From the NCBI GenBank assembly GCA_003353855.1, contig PIVS01000002.1:1-41273 (forward strand): a stretch of DNA of 41,273 nucleotides, in the 5' to 3' direction. Positions 31,972-40,925 of this stretch are shown here, in pieces. The position numbers and the translations under genes are program-made. How positions within the stretch are numbered: the first letter of the stretch is position 1; each line of letters opens with the position of its first letter. The notes beneath the pieces were generated by a model. That model was not told the origin of the DNA and ran no database searches. It saw nothing but the letters and a program-made list of their open reading frames with translations. Source of the stretch: Desulfobacteraceae bacterium. GTDB lineage: Bacteria; Desulfobacterota; Desulfobacteria; Desulfobacterales; Desulfobacteraceae.

Positions 31972-32661
31972 TCATACCGATACAATTTCGCCTTTATGAA
32001 GGGTAACTGTTCTTTCCATCATCTGGGCAAATTTACTATTATGGGTGACAACTATAACCGTCATGTCCAGTTCCTTGTTAAGCTCTTTTAATAATGCATG
32101 AACACTATCACTATTTTTTTGATCCAGGTTACCCGTGGGTTCGTCGGCAAGAAGCAATTCAGGCCTCATGACAAGTGCCCTTGCAATGGCCACCCTTTGC
32201 TGCTCTCCTCCTGAGAGGTCTTCAACCCTGCGGGTGCTCCGGGAACCAAGCCCTACTCTTTCAAGCATATCTGCGGCATATTTTTCAATGGTTTTTTTTT
32301 TCATCCGTGCAATCAGCCCGGGAATCATAACATTTTCAATGGCTGTAAATCCCTGGAGCAGATAATGAAACTGAAATACGAATCCTATTTGTGCATTACG
32401 GAATCGGGCCAGTTTTTCGTCACTTAGAGCAAAAAGATCCCGGCCCTGGTATAAAAGTCTGCCGGTTTCCGGTTTATCAAGGGTGCCGATGATGTTGAGC
32501 AGGGTTGATTTACCAATTCCGGAAGGTCCCACTATGGCAATGGTCTCACCACGGTCAATCTGGAAATCAGCTTCTTTTAGAATCTCGATGGTGGGGGTCT
32601 GGCTGTTAAACTGCTTACTCACACCCTCAAGACAGATTAATGGCTGATCAGAATTATCCAT
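31972..32661 (-). CDS. lolD: Lipoprotein-releasing ABC transporter ATPase LolD
   Basis: 229 residues from ATG 32661, which overlaps the end of lolC by eight bases; a TTG five codons earlier is also open. It has Walker A GPSGIGKST, Q-loop FQFHYLLQGFTAIENV, signature LSGGEQQRVAIARAL and Walker B LLLADEPTGNLD. The sequence VFQFHYLLQ(G)FTA(I)ENV is that of the LolD branch. With LolC it extracts mature lipoproteins from the inner membrane for LolA. It lies between lolC and bamA, whose partner lipoproteins (BamB-E type) need this system. Confidence 0.95.
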   Translation of the reverse strand: MDNSDQPLICLEGVSKQFNSQTPTIEILKEADFQIDRGETIAIVGPSGIGKSTLLNIIGTLDKPETGRLLYQGRDLFALSDEKLARFRNAQIGFVFQFHYLLQGFTAIENVMIPGLIARMKKKTIEKYAADMLERVGLGSRSTRRVEDLSGGEQQRVAIARALVMRPELLLADEPTGNLDQKNSDSVHALLKELNKELDMTVIVVTHNSKFAQMMERTVTLHKGEIVSV

Positions 32662-33877
32662 AGCGGACAGCCTCAACAGGATCCATCTTGGATGCTTTGT
32701 AAGAGGGATACAAGGTGGATAAAAAGCAGATAAAAATTGCAGAAACAGAAATTACCAGCACATCCATATATTCCAGTTGCACTGGAAGTGTTGAAAATGG
32801 ATAGGCAGAAGGAAGTTGGATAAAATCGTATTTTTTTAAAAAATAGCAGACAACCACCCCGAAAATAGTCCCAAGAAGGGTACCGAAAAGACCAATGATC
32901 ATTCCTTCGATGATAAAGATTCGCCTTATAATTCTATGGGTGGCGCCCATGGCCTTGAGCACGGCAATATCTTTTGTCTTTTCCATGACCATCATGATCA
33001 ATGCGCTTGCAATATTAAAGGCAGCCACCAGTATAATAAGGGTTAAAATAATGAACATTGCGGTCTTTTCAAGCTTAAGAGCAGAAAAAAGACTTTGGTT
33101 GATATCCATCCAGTCCCGAACGTAAAAAGGATATTCAATGGATTTGAACGATTCTTCCCGTATCTGTTTGACATTGAAAACTTCATCCACCCATATGCCG
33201 ATGGCAGAAATTTTATCCCCGGCCGAAACAAGTTGCTGTGCCTGGTCCAGGTGAACATAGGCAAGCATACTGTCATATTCCGACATGCCGGATTCAAAGG
33301 TTCCCTTCACGACAAAGCGTTTCATGGATGGGATCTGACCAATGGGGGATATGAAACTTTTGGAAGACATAAGGATGACCTTGTCTCCTTTGATAACCCC
33401 AACAGAGCTTGCCAATTCTTTTCCAAGAATAATACCCGGCAATGCCTTGGGTTTAGGGTCAGGGGCCAATGCGTTTTCAAGCTGATCCGGGGTAAATCCC
33501 TTGATCAGGGAAGATCCGCTTTCCGGCTTGATCCCCCTGACCATGACTCCGGAAAAGGAATGGGGCGTCCGTATCATGGCCTGACCAAAAAGAATGGGAG
33601 ATATCCCCTTGATATGGGAACTCTTCTCCAGAGCTGCAACCATGGGTTCATAGTTATCATAGCTGCCCTTGTAATTCATTACCAGAATATGGGGCTCAAG
33701 CCCCAATATTCGTTTTCTGAATTCGGTTTCAGCCCCACTCATAACTGCAATGACCACCACAAGCGCCATTACCCCCACGGTGACCCCGGCAACAGAAAGA
33801 AAGGTTATCAGGGATATAAATCCCTCCTTTCTTTTAGCTCTCAGGTATTTTCCTGCTATGAAAAATTCAACAGTCAT
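32654..33877 (-). CDS. lolC: Lipoprotein-releasing ABC transporter permease LolC/LolE type
   Basis: 407 residues with the LolCE/MacB plan: a first membrane segment at about 22-46 (FISLITFLSVAGVTVGVMALVVVIAVMSG), a large periplasmic domain (about 50-265), and three C-terminal membrane segments (about 272-300, 315-345, 370-395), the FtsX-type core. FIAGKYLRAKRKEGFISLIT is the usual N-terminus. Only one permease gene is present, so the transporter is probably a homodimer with LolD, as in bacteria that carry a single LolF/LolC. It starts five bases after lysS and overlaps lolD by eight bases. Confidence 0.93.
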   Translation of the reverse strand: MTVEFFIAGKYLRAKRKEGFISLITFLSVAGVTVGVMALVVVIAVMSGAETEFRKRILGLEPHILVMNYKGSYDNYEPMVAALEKSSHIKGISPILFGQAMIRTPHSFSGVMVRGIKPESGSSLIKGFTPDQLENALAPDPKPKALPGIILGKELASSVGVIKGDKVILMSSKSFISPIGQIPSMKRFVVKGTFESGMSEYDSMLAYVHLDQAQQLVSAGDKISAIGIWVDEVFNVKQIREESFKSIEYPFYVRDWMDINQSLFSALKLEKTAMFIILTLIILVAAFNIASALIMMVMEKTKDIAVLKAMGATHRIIRRIFIIEGMIIGLFGTLLGTIFGVVVCYFLKKYDFIQLPSAYPFSTLPVQLEYMDVLVISVSAIFICFLSTLYPSYKASKMDPVEAVRYG

Positions 33878-33882
33878 TTACC

Positions 33883-35361
33883 CTACGCATTCTGTTTCAT
33901 GTGGGGGAAAAAAATCACCTCTCTGATGGAAGCTGCATTGGTCAACAGCATTACCAGGCGGTCTATACCGATGCCTTCACCAGCGGTCGGCGGCATACCG
34001 TACTCAAGGGCTTCAACATATTCTGAATCCATGATATGGGCCTCGGGGTTGCCTTCATCCCGCTGGCGAACCTGCATCATAAACCGTTCGAACTGATCTT
34101 CGGGGTCATTAATTTCAGAAAATCCATTGGCAATTTCCCTGCCGGCAATAAAGAGCTCAAACCGGTCGGTAAGTTCCGGGTTAGTATCAGATTTCCTGGA
34201 AAGGGGCGACACTTCAACAGGATATCCGGTTATGAATGTGGGCTGGATCAGCTTGGGTTCAACCAGGGTATCAAAGAGTTTGGTAAGAATTTTTCCGTGC
34301 CGGTCCTTTTTGGTGATGGGAATTTTAGATTCTTCTGCAAATCTTAAGAGGGCCTGGGTATCATTGATGATGGAAGAATCAATACCGCCAATGGTGGAAA
34401 GGGATTCAATCATTGGGATTCGTTTCCACCCCTTTGAAAAATCAAGGGTCATTCCCTGGTAATCAATTTGGGCTGTTGTGTTAATCTGTTTAACAATGGA
34501 TTCAAACATTTCTTCGGTCAGATCCATGAGGTCTTCATAATTGGCATAGGCCTGGTAGAATTCCACCATGGTAAATTCCGGGTTATGCCGGGTGGAAACC
34601 CCTTCATTTCTGAAATTTCTATTAATTTCAAATACTTTTTCAAATCCGCCGACCACCAGACGTTTAAGATACAGCTCAGGGGCAATCCGCAGAAAAAGCT
34701 CCATTCCCAGTGCATTGTGCCAGGTTTTAAAGGGGGTGGCTTCTGCCCCTCCTGGTAAGGGCTGCATCATGGGAGTTTCAACCTCCATGAAGCCTTTATC
34801 TTCAAAAAATCTGCGCATGGCGGCCACAATCCGGCTTCGTTTCTGGAAAATATCCCTGGAATTTTCATTCATGATCAGATCCAGGTAACGCTGTCTGTAT
34901 CTTTTTTCAGGATCCTTTATTCCATGAAATTTTTCAGGAAGGGGGCGGACCGCTTTGGATAAAAGCCTGAACTCTAGTGCAAGCAGTGTCCACTCACCGG
35001 TGCGTGTCTGAAACAAGGGGCCTGAAACGCCAATAAAATCTCCAATATCCAGTTTCTTGAAAACAGCGTAGGTTTCATCTCCCACCTTGTCTTTCTGGAT
35101 ATAGGCCTGGATTTGCTCGGACCCGTCCTTAAACCGGATAAAAGATGATTTTCCCATTTTATTTATGGCCATCATCCTGCCGGCCAGGCTGAATTTTTGG
35201 CCTGATTCACCCAAAGTGTCCGGGTCTTTAAGAACAACTTCCTTAACCTTGGAAACACAACTTGTGGGTTTAAAATCATTGGGGTAGAGTGAAACCCCAT
35301 TCTCCCTCAGCTCATTTATCTTCTCTTTTCTAACCTGTAACAGCTTGCTTGTCTTATCCAT
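33883..35361 (-). CDS. lysS: Lysine–tRNA ligase (class II)
   Basis: 492 residues from ATG 35361, chosen because MDKTSKLLQVRKEKINELRENG matches the usual LysS beginning; the frame is open upstream to ATG 35415, and no start has a strong ribosome-binding site. An OB-fold anticodon domain (about 40-150: FSLAGRMMAINKMGKSSFIRFKDGS) precedes the catalytic core with motif 1 (FFEDKGFMEVETPMMQP), motif 2 (FEINRNFRNEGVSTRHNPEFTMVEFYQAY) and motif 3 (GIGIDRLVMLL). Lysine-binding text ANGFSEINDPEDQ is present. It begins the lysS-lolC-lolD-bamA-skp-lpx cluster. Confidence 0.96.
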   Translation of the reverse strand: MDKTSKLLQVRKEKINELRENGVSLYPNDFKPTSCVSKVKEVVLKDPDTLGESGQKFSLAGRMMAINKMGKSSFIRFKDGSEQIQAYIQKDKVGDETYAVFKKLDIGDFIGVSGPLFQTRTGEWTLLALEFRLLSKAVRPLPEKFHGIKDPEKRYRQRYLDLIMNENSRDIFQKRSRIVAAMRRFFEDKGFMEVETPMMQPLPGGAEATPFKTWHNALGMELFLRIAPELYLKRLVVGGFEKVFEINRNFRNEGVSTRHNPEFTMVEFYQAYANYEDLMDLTEEMFESIVKQINTTAQIDYQGMTLDFSKGWKRIPMIESLSTIGGIDSSIINDTQALLRFAEESKIPITKKDRHGKILTKLFDTLVEPKLIQPTFITGYPVEVSPLSRKSDTNPELTDRFELFIAGREIANGFSEINDPEDQFERFMMQVRQRDEGNPEAHIMDSEYVEALEYGMPPTAGEGIGIDRLVMLLTNAASIREVIFFPHMKQNA

Positions 35362-35455
35362 GGACTTAAATGCTCTCATATAGTTATTGGGTTTAATACG
35401 GCTCATAATGCTCATATAAAGTGACCCAATATTAAATTAGATACCAAAACATGAG

Positions 35456-35485
35456 TAGATATCCTGTTTTGCCTTGAATTGTCAA
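35456..35485 (-). promoter_or_regulatory. Possible promoter upstream of lysS
   Basis: A perfect TTGACA (35480-35485) overlaps the stop of the PilS-like gene. After an 18-base spacer comes TATCTA (35456-35461), a poor -10 with three of six matches. Kept only because the -35 is perfect and the position fits the start of a long cluster. Confidence 0.25.
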
Positions 35486-36822
35486 GGTTTTGTTGCTTGT
35501 CTGCGGCTATCCTCGGATCTATAATTTTTAAAAATAATGGTAAAAATGGTACCTTTTCCGGGGATAGATTCAAAATCGATCATCCCTTCATAGGTGTCGA
35601 TAATGCGGTGAATAATGGATAGTCCAAGGCCGGTTCCCTTTGGTTTTGTTGTATAAAAAGGGTCAAAAATATGTTTAGCCTTTGCTGAATCAATGCCCAT
35701 GCCGTTATCCTGGATTGTCAGGTAGATCCGCTTGTTGTTAGGCGAGTTCAAACTGATAATTATTTCACCTTTGTTCTCAATGGATTCAGCAGCATTTTTA
35801 ACTATATTCCACAAAATTTGTTTCAAGTGAATTGGATCAATGGTAACAAAAAGATTTTTTTTAATTTTTGTTGAAATTTGAATCCGTGTTTTCCATTTTG
35901 CAGTGTTTAAAAACAGGGTTGCCACATCTTCAATGGCCTGGGTCATGTCCACCGGGCTTGCATTTGTTTTTCTGGGTTTTGCAAATAGCCTGATATCATT
36001 GGCAATTTGCTTAAGACGCTCGGTTTCCCTTAAAATGATCTGCATGAGTTTGTCTTCATAGGATCCGGCTGTGGTATCCTCTTTAAGCAATTGAATGGAC
36101 CCTGATAAAGATGCCAGGGGGTTCTTTATCTCGTGGGCAATCCCTGAAATCATCTCATCCATGGCGGCCATTTTTTCCACCCGTTTGAGATGTTCCTGGG
36201 TGATTTTCAGGTCATGCCTGGCGCTTTTGAGCTGGAGGGAGAGGATGCCCGAGAGAACTGCCACGGTAAAGCAGGCGGAAATAATAATAATTATCCTGTA
36301 TATGATCTGATATCCATCAACATTCAGGGAAATTGGGTAGTGCTCCATGAAAGGAGGGATCACCCGGTAATACTGCAATTCGATCAACAGGGCGTATTGG
36401 AGACTTGAAAAGGTGGCCATGACAAACCCCCCCTTTATAAGCAGGAGCATGGAAGAATAAATGATAACCAAAAGATAAAGAAAGGTGAAAACACTGTCAA
36501 AGCTTCCGGTTATAAAGATAATACCTGTCACCAGAAAGGTATCCATGATGGTTTGAAAATAAGCAAGGGCCAGCAACCCTTTTTTCTGATTCAGCCAAAA
36601 AATATATAGAATGGACAAGACAAGCACAAGGGCTGCCATATTGTATAAAGACAAGAAAGGCTGGGAAAGAATGGACAGACTGTCACCGGTGGAAAAAAAC
36701 AGACTGGAAAATATCAGCACAATGGCAAAAACAACCCTTGCCAGAATGATCCATTTTGTCTGGGTGTAAAGCTCGGAATTTGGCTGAAATGAATTTGTCT
36801 CAACCAGCTTATCCAATGGCAT
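35482..36822 (-). CDS. PilS-like membrane sensor histidine kinase
   Basis: 446 residues. Six hydrophobic segments fill residues about 24-195, with almost no extracytoplasmic domain, followed by a short linker, the HisKA domain with the phospho-accepting His230 in SGIAHEIKNPLASLSGSIQLL, and an HATPase_c domain (N box NIVKNAAESI, G1 DNGMGI, F box DPFYTTKPKG, G2 GTGLGLSI). The HEIKNPLASLSGSIQ text and the six-segment input are those of PilS, the sensor that controls pilin through PilR and sigma-54. pilC lies immediately upstream, which supports the call, but no pilR follows (lysS does). The start codon lies within a 12-bp inverted repeat. Confidence 0.85.
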   Translation of the reverse strand: MPLDKLVETNSFQPNSELYTQTKWIILARVVFAIVLIFSSLFFSTGDSLSILSQPFLSLYNMAALVLVLSILYIFWLNQKKGLLALAYFQTIMDTFLVTGIIFITGSFDSVFTFLYLLVIIYSSMLLLIKGGFVMATFSSLQYALLIELQYYRVIPPFMEHYPISLNVDGYQIIYRIIIIISACFTVAVLSGILSLQLKSARHDLKITQEHLKRVEKMAAMDEMISGIAHEIKNPLASLSGSIQLLKEDTTAGSYEDKLMQIILRETERLKQIANDIRLFAKPRKTNASPVDMTQAIEDVATLFLNTAKWKTRIQISTKIKKNLFVTIDPIHLKQILWNIVKNAAESIENKGEIIISLNSPNNKRIYLTIQDNGMGIDSAKAKHIFDPFYTTKPKGTGLGLSIIHRIIDTYEGMIDFESIPGKGTIFTIIFKNYRSEDSRRQATKP

Positions 36823-36836
36823 TGGCCATTGGATAA
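36809..36836. repeat. Perfect inverted repeat around the PilS-like start codon
   Basis: Arms 36809-36820 and 36825-36836 are perfectly complementary (12 bp) with a four-base loop. On the minus strand the RNA hairpin has the ATG of the kinase gene at the loop and first stem base. No U-run follows, so it is not a terminator. Confidence 0.9.
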
Positions 36837-36904
36837 ACAGTCAAGATATCAATCATAAATTCTGTTGGAATATCGGGAAGGATCAGCATCAGGTACTCTA
36901 TCAT
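36809..36904 (-). CDS. Possible 31-residue bridging ORF between pilC and the PilS-like gene
   Basis: ATG 36904 overlaps the pilC stop (ATGA) and is preceded by AGGTG five bases upstream. The ORF encodes 31 mostly hydrophobic and acidic residues (begins MIEYLMLILPDIPTEF) and its TAA lies in the far arm of the inverted repeat, 11 bases past the kinase start codon. It could bring ribosomes through the hairpin and so couple kinase translation to pilC. No homology is recognised; it may also be chance. Confidence 0.25.
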   Translation of the reverse strand: MIEYLMLILPDIPTEFMIDILTVYPMANAIG

Positions 36905-38109
36905 ATGGCACCTGCCATTGAAAAAATGGGCAGGTACATGGCAATGACAAGTCCGCCAACAACAACACCGAGAAAAACCAGCATAAAGGGTTCTATCATA
37001 TCTGTCAGGTTTTTAACGGCCTGATCCACCTCATCATCATAAAAATCCGCTATTTTTTCAAGCATGGTATCGAGGGCTCCGGTGGATTCACCAACGGCGA
37101 TCATGGAACAGACCATGGAAGGAAACACCCCGCTTTCAAGGAGGGGATCTGCCATGGAGCGGCCCTCTGAAATGCCGGTTTTTACATCGTTTATGGCAAA
37201 TTCAACAATTTTATTTCCCGATGTTTTGGCTACAATATCCAAGGCTTCCAGGATGGAAACCCCACTGGAAATCATGGTGCTGGCGGTTCTTGTAAATTTG
37301 GCAACTGCCACTTTTCGGATCAGCATACCCACAACAGGCAGACGCAAGAACATGCCATCCATGAAAATTCTGCCTTTTTCAGTCCCATGGATACGCTTCA
37401 CCAGAAAAGCCGTTACAATGGTGCCGATAATGATGTACAGGATATTACCAATCACAAAATTACTCATGACCACCACCATCTGTGTCGGCACCGGCAGTGC
37501 CGACCCAAAGCTTGCGAACATCTCTTCAAATACCGGAATAACAAATACCAGAATAATAGCCACCACAACAACGGCCACAAAAAGAGTAATGGCGGGATAG
37601 GTCATGGCACCCTTGACCTGTTTTTTTAGTTTGGCCATTTTTTCCATATAGGCGGACAGGCGGCCCAGAATAACATCCAATATACCCCCTGCCTCACCCG
37701 CCGCAATCATGTTGATAAACAATTCATTAAAGACTTTGGGAAATTTTTTCAAGGCATCTGCAAAGGTTTCACCAGATTCTACCGATTCTTTGATTTTTTT
37801 TAAATTTTTCTTAAAGGTAGGATTCTCCTGCTGGGACTGCAGAATATCCAGGCATTGAAGCAGGGGCAGGCCGGCATCAATCATGGTGGAAAATTGTCTG
37901 GCAAAGATAATGACATCAGTCTCCTTGACCTTGGTCTGGAGGAATTCAACGTTTTCAAACAGATCTTTGGGTTTTTTTTTGACCTTGGTCGGCGTAATCT
38001 TTCTTCTATGGAGGCTGAGTCTGACCTGTTCAACGCTTTCAGCATCCATTTCTCCTTTTACTGTATTGCCCCTTGGGTTTTTTCCCTTCCATTCATATAC
38101 TACAGCCAT
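36901..38109 (-). CDS. pilC: Type IV pilus inner-membrane platform protein PilC
   Basis: 402 residues, type II secretion F family. An N-terminal cytoplasmic part (AVVYEWKGKNPRGNTVKGEMDAESVEQVRLSLHRR, a typical PilC opening) is followed by two T2SSF domains, each with the FARQFSTMIDAGLPLLQCLDIL / FTRTASTMISSGVSILEALDIV motif, and three long hydrophobic segments near residues 168-195, 220-240 and 372-395. FINMIAAGEAGGILD and MVCSMIAVGESTGALDTML are the repeated GE motif. It anchors the PilB/PilT motors. ATG 38109 has AAGGA six bases upstream. Followed by the PilS-like kinase; no pilB or pilT is in the window. Confidence 0.94.
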   Translation of the reverse strand: MAVVYEWKGKNPRGNTVKGEMDAESVEQVRLSLHRRKITPTKVKKKPKDLFENVEFLQTKVKETDVIIFARQFSTMIDAGLPLLQCLDILQSQQENPTFKKNLKKIKESVESGETFADALKKFPKVFNELFINMIAAGEAGGILDVILGRLSAYMEKMAKLKKQVKGAMTYPAITLFVAVVVVAIILVFVIPVFEEMFASFGSALPVPTQMVVVMSNFVIGNILYIIIGTIVTAFLVKRIHGTEKGRIFMDGMFLRLPVVGMLIRKVAVAKFTRTASTMISSGVSILEALDIVAKTSGNKIVEFAINDVKTGISEGRSMADPLLESGVFPSMVCSMIAVGESTGALDTMLEKIADFYDDEVDQAVKNLTDMIEPFMLVFLGVVVGGLVIAMYLPIFSMAGAI

Positions 38110-38165
38110 GACACATCCTTTATTTTAGGTTTCAATACCGCGGATACCGAAAAAACTACTTAATT

Positions 38166-38193
38166 ACTATAACAGAATAGGAACATTTGTAAA
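38166..38193 (-). promoter_or_regulatory. Sigma-70 type promoter for pilC
   Basis: Minus strand TTTACA (38188-38193), 16-base spacer, TATAGT (38166-38171). Each box matches five of six consensus bases. Initiation near 38160 leaves a leader of about 50 bases. The -35 box overlaps that of the opposite promoter. Confidence 0.5.
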
Positions 38194-38215
38194 TTTGAAA
38201 CAAATATACTATATA
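38187..38215 (+). promoter_or_regulatory. Candidate promoter for the A-adding tRNA nucleotidyltransferase gene
   Basis: TTGTAA (38187-38192), a 17-base spacer, then TATATA (38210-38215). The spacer contains the small inverted repeat ATTTG-AAA-CAAAT (38193-38205). Initiation near 38222 leaves about 28 bases before the TTG start. Confidence 0.4.
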
Positions 38216-38249
38216 AATTTCATTAATAGATTTCAACAGGAGTTGGTTT

Positions 38250-40925
38250 TTGAGAGAAAAAAAAAAGGTAATTAAGGCCAGAAGCATTATCACCAGTCAT
38301 GTGAATGCAGATTTTGATGCCATTGGTGCCATGCTGGCTGCACAAAAACTTTACCCAGACGCTGTTATCATTTTTCCGGGATCCCAGGAAAAGAGTCTGA
38401 GGGACTTTTTTATCAGTTCAATGTCTTATATGTTTAACATGGCTGACCCCTCCATGATTGATTTTTCTGAGACCACCACCTTGATCATTGTGGACACCCG
38501 TCAAAAAAGCAGATTGACCGGGGTATCTGAATTGCTTGGAAAAAAAGGGCTTTATATAAAAATTTATGATCATCATCCCCCCATGGGCGGAGATATCAGG
38601 GCCAATATGGATATTTCAAAAGATTATGGCGCCACCACCACCATATTGAGCGAAATCTTACAGGAGAAACAGATTGGAATAACCCCTGAAGAAGCTACTG
38701 TCATGGCCCTTGGTATATACGAAGACACAGGGCGTTTTACCTTTTCCTCCACAACCCAAGCAGATTTTATCCAGGCCGGTTTTTTACTTTCCTGCGGTGC
38801 CAGTTTAAACACCATTTCAAGCCTGGTGGTAAAGGAAATTAAGGCTGAGCAGGTGACCTGGCTCAATGAACTGCTCAACGAGATGAAGGTTCATAGAATA
38901 AACGAAATTGATGTGAATATCTCCACCATTTCCTCTCCTTCATATATTCCTGATCTGGCCTCCATTGTCCAGAAAATCGTTAGAATGGAAAACCTGGATA
39001 TCTTTTTTGCCGTTGTTCTCATGGGAGCCAAAATAAATATCATTGCCCGAAACAGGATCCCTGAGGTGGATGTGGGGAAAATCATGTCTGAACTGGGGGG
39101 AGGCGGACACGCCTATGCTGCCTCGGCCGGCATTGACAACCAGACCCTGCCCCAGGTGGAAATGATGCTTTTGGATAAATTAAAACAGGAGGTTAAAAGC
39201 ATCAAGGTAGCCAAGGTGCTGATGTCATCTCCTGCCATTACCATAGACCTTGATGCAACCTGTAAAGATGCCGGAAAAATTATGACCCGGTACAATGTTA
39301 ATACCCTTTTGGTGGTGGATATAAAAACTAATTTCTATGAAGGATATATTACCAGGCCGGTGGTGGAAAAGTTGTTGTTTCATCAACTGGCCGGGCAGCC
39401 GGTTGGTGAGTATATGAATTCGGAAACCCATTTTGTTTCTTCGGATGCTGATGTGGCAGAGATTAAGTTAAAAATCATGGATGGCAAGCAGCGGATCATA
39501 CCGGTCATTGACAACAATAATATAAAAGGGGTCATCACCAGGACCGATCTACTTAATTATCTTGTCCAGCATAATTGGGAAGTATCCCATACACAGGACC
39601 GAATTTCACAAAAACATCAGGTTAAAAAACGCCACATTGATAATATCCTTGAGAATCGGTTGGCTCCCAAGACCAAAAAGCTGTTGAAAAGTATCAGTAT
39701 GACGGGAAACCAATTGGGGGTGAATCTTTACGTTGTAGGAGGATTTGTCCGGGATCTTTTGTTGGACAGAGATATAGAAGATATTGATATTGTGGTTGAA
39801 GGGGATGGTATTAAGTTTGCTAAATTTTATGCCGGACAGCAGGGATGCCGGGTCAATACCTATAAAAAATTTGGCACTGCCGTGATCGTTTTTCCCGATA
39901 ATTTTAAGGTGGATGTGGCCTCTGCACGCCTGGAATACTATACCACACCGGCAGCCCTTCCCATTGTTGAAAAAAGTTCCATTAAAAAAGATCTTGGACG
40001 GCGGGACTTTACCATAAATACCCTGGCCCTTTCCCTGGGCTCGGATACTTTTGGAACCCTCATCGATTATTTCGGGGGCACCCGTGATTTAAAGGATAAA
40101 ACCATTCGCACTCTCCACAACTTAAGTTTTGTGGAAGATCCCACAAGGGTATTTCGGGCCATTAAATTTGCAAACAGGTTTGGATTTAAGATTGGAAAAG
40201 TTACCTCCACTCTGATTAAAAATGCCGTAAAAATTGACTGCTTCAGGCATTTGAGCGGTCTTAGAGTCCTGTCGGAACTCAAACAAATTTTTGGAGAAGA
40301 CAACCCGATCCCGGCCATTCGTATCATAGAATCCTACGGTCTTGAAAAAGTTCTCCACAACCAATTGCTGATCACCCCAACCATCTACGCATTGTTTGAA
40401 TCTGTAAACAAAACATTAACATGGCATGATCTGCTCTATTTAGAGGACCAATATCCCAGGTGGGCGGTTTATTTCATGGCTGTTTTAAACAGATGCCCCC
40501 ATGGTGTAAGCGAAGAGATTTGTCATCGTCTCATGATACCGGGAAAGGAAAAAAGCCTATTGCTTGGGAAAAGATACAAGGCGGAAAATCGATTGAATCT
40601 CATTGAAACTGCCTATCCCATTACCCGTCAGGAATTGTATTGGGGACTTATCAATTTTAAAACAGAGTTCCTCCTTTATATGATGGCATTGACCAAAAAT
40701 GAAAAGGTCAGAAAAGCCATATCAATTTTTTATACCCGCCAAAGATATATTAAACCCAGCCTCTGTGGAAAAGACCTGCTGGTAATTGGTATAAAACCTG
40801 GACCTGTATATACGAAAATTTTAAACCTGATTATAAATGAAAAACTGGACAATAAACTTGAGACCCCTGAAAAGGAAGCCGAATTTGCCACTCAATATGC
40901 CCGGAAAAACAAACTTATTGATTAA
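38250..40925 (+). CDS. A-adding tRNA nucleotidyltransferase with DHH and paired CBS domains
   Basis: 891 residues. Start TTG 38250 with AGGAG eight bases upstream; no ATG fits. Order: DHH phosphoesterase (about 12-150: HVNADFDAIGAMLAA, IIVDTRQ, YDHHPPMGG, GIYEDTGRFTF), DHHA1 (about 220-310, ending ELGGGGHAYAASAG), two CBS domains (about 315-440), and a class II polyA-polymerase/CCA nucleotidyltransferase module (about 470-700: VVGGFVRDLLLDRDIEDIDIVVEGD, LGRRDFTINTLALSL, EDPTRVFRAIKFANRFGF) with a helical C-terminus. In Aquifex and Geobacter such fusions add the terminal A of CCA while a separate enzyme adds CC; that role is transferred by architecture. DHH residues look intact, so a second phosphodiesterase activity is possible. 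Confidence 0.88.
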   Translation: MREKKKVIKARSIITSHVNADFDAIGAMLAAQKLYPDAVIIFPGSQEKSLRDFFISSMSYMFNMADPSMIDFSETTTLIIVDTRQKSRLTGVSELLGKKGLYIKIYDHHPPMGGDIRANMDISKDYGATTTILSEILQEKQIGITPEEATVMALGIYEDTGRFTFSSTTQADFIQAGFLLSCGASLNTISSLVVKEIKAEQVTWLNELLNEMKVHRINEIDVNISTISSPSYIPDLASIVQKIVRMENLDIFFAVVLMGAKINIIARNRIPEVDVGKIMSELGGGGHAYAASAGIDNQTLPQVEMMLLDKLKQEVKSIKVAKVLMSSPAITIDLDATCKDAGKIMTRYNVNTLLVVDIKTNFYEGYITRPVVEKLLFHQLAGQPVGEYMNSETHFVSSDADVAEIKLKIMDGKQRIIPVIDNNNIKGVITRTDLLNYLVQHNWEVSHTQDRISQKHQVKKRHIDNILENRLAPKTKKLLKSISMTGNQLGVNLYVVGGFVRDLLLDRDIEDIDIVVEGDGIKFAKFYAGQQGCRVNTYKKFGTAVIVFPDNFKVDVASARLEYYTTPAALPIVEKSSIKKDLGRRDFTINTLALSLGSDTFGTLIDYFGGTRDLKDKTIRTLHNLSFVEDPTRVFRAIKFANRFGFKIGKVTSTLIKNAVKIDCFRHLSGLRVLSELKQIFGEDNPIPAIRIIESYGLEKVLHNQLLITPTIYALFESVNKTLTWHDLLYLEDQYPRWAVYFMAVLNRCPHGVSEEICHRLMIPGKEKSLLLGKRYKAENRLNLIETAYPITRQELYWGLINFKTEFLLYMMALTKNEKVRKAISIFYTRQRYIKPSLCGKDLLVIGIKPGPVYTKILNLIINEKLDNKLETPEKEAEFATQYARKNKLID

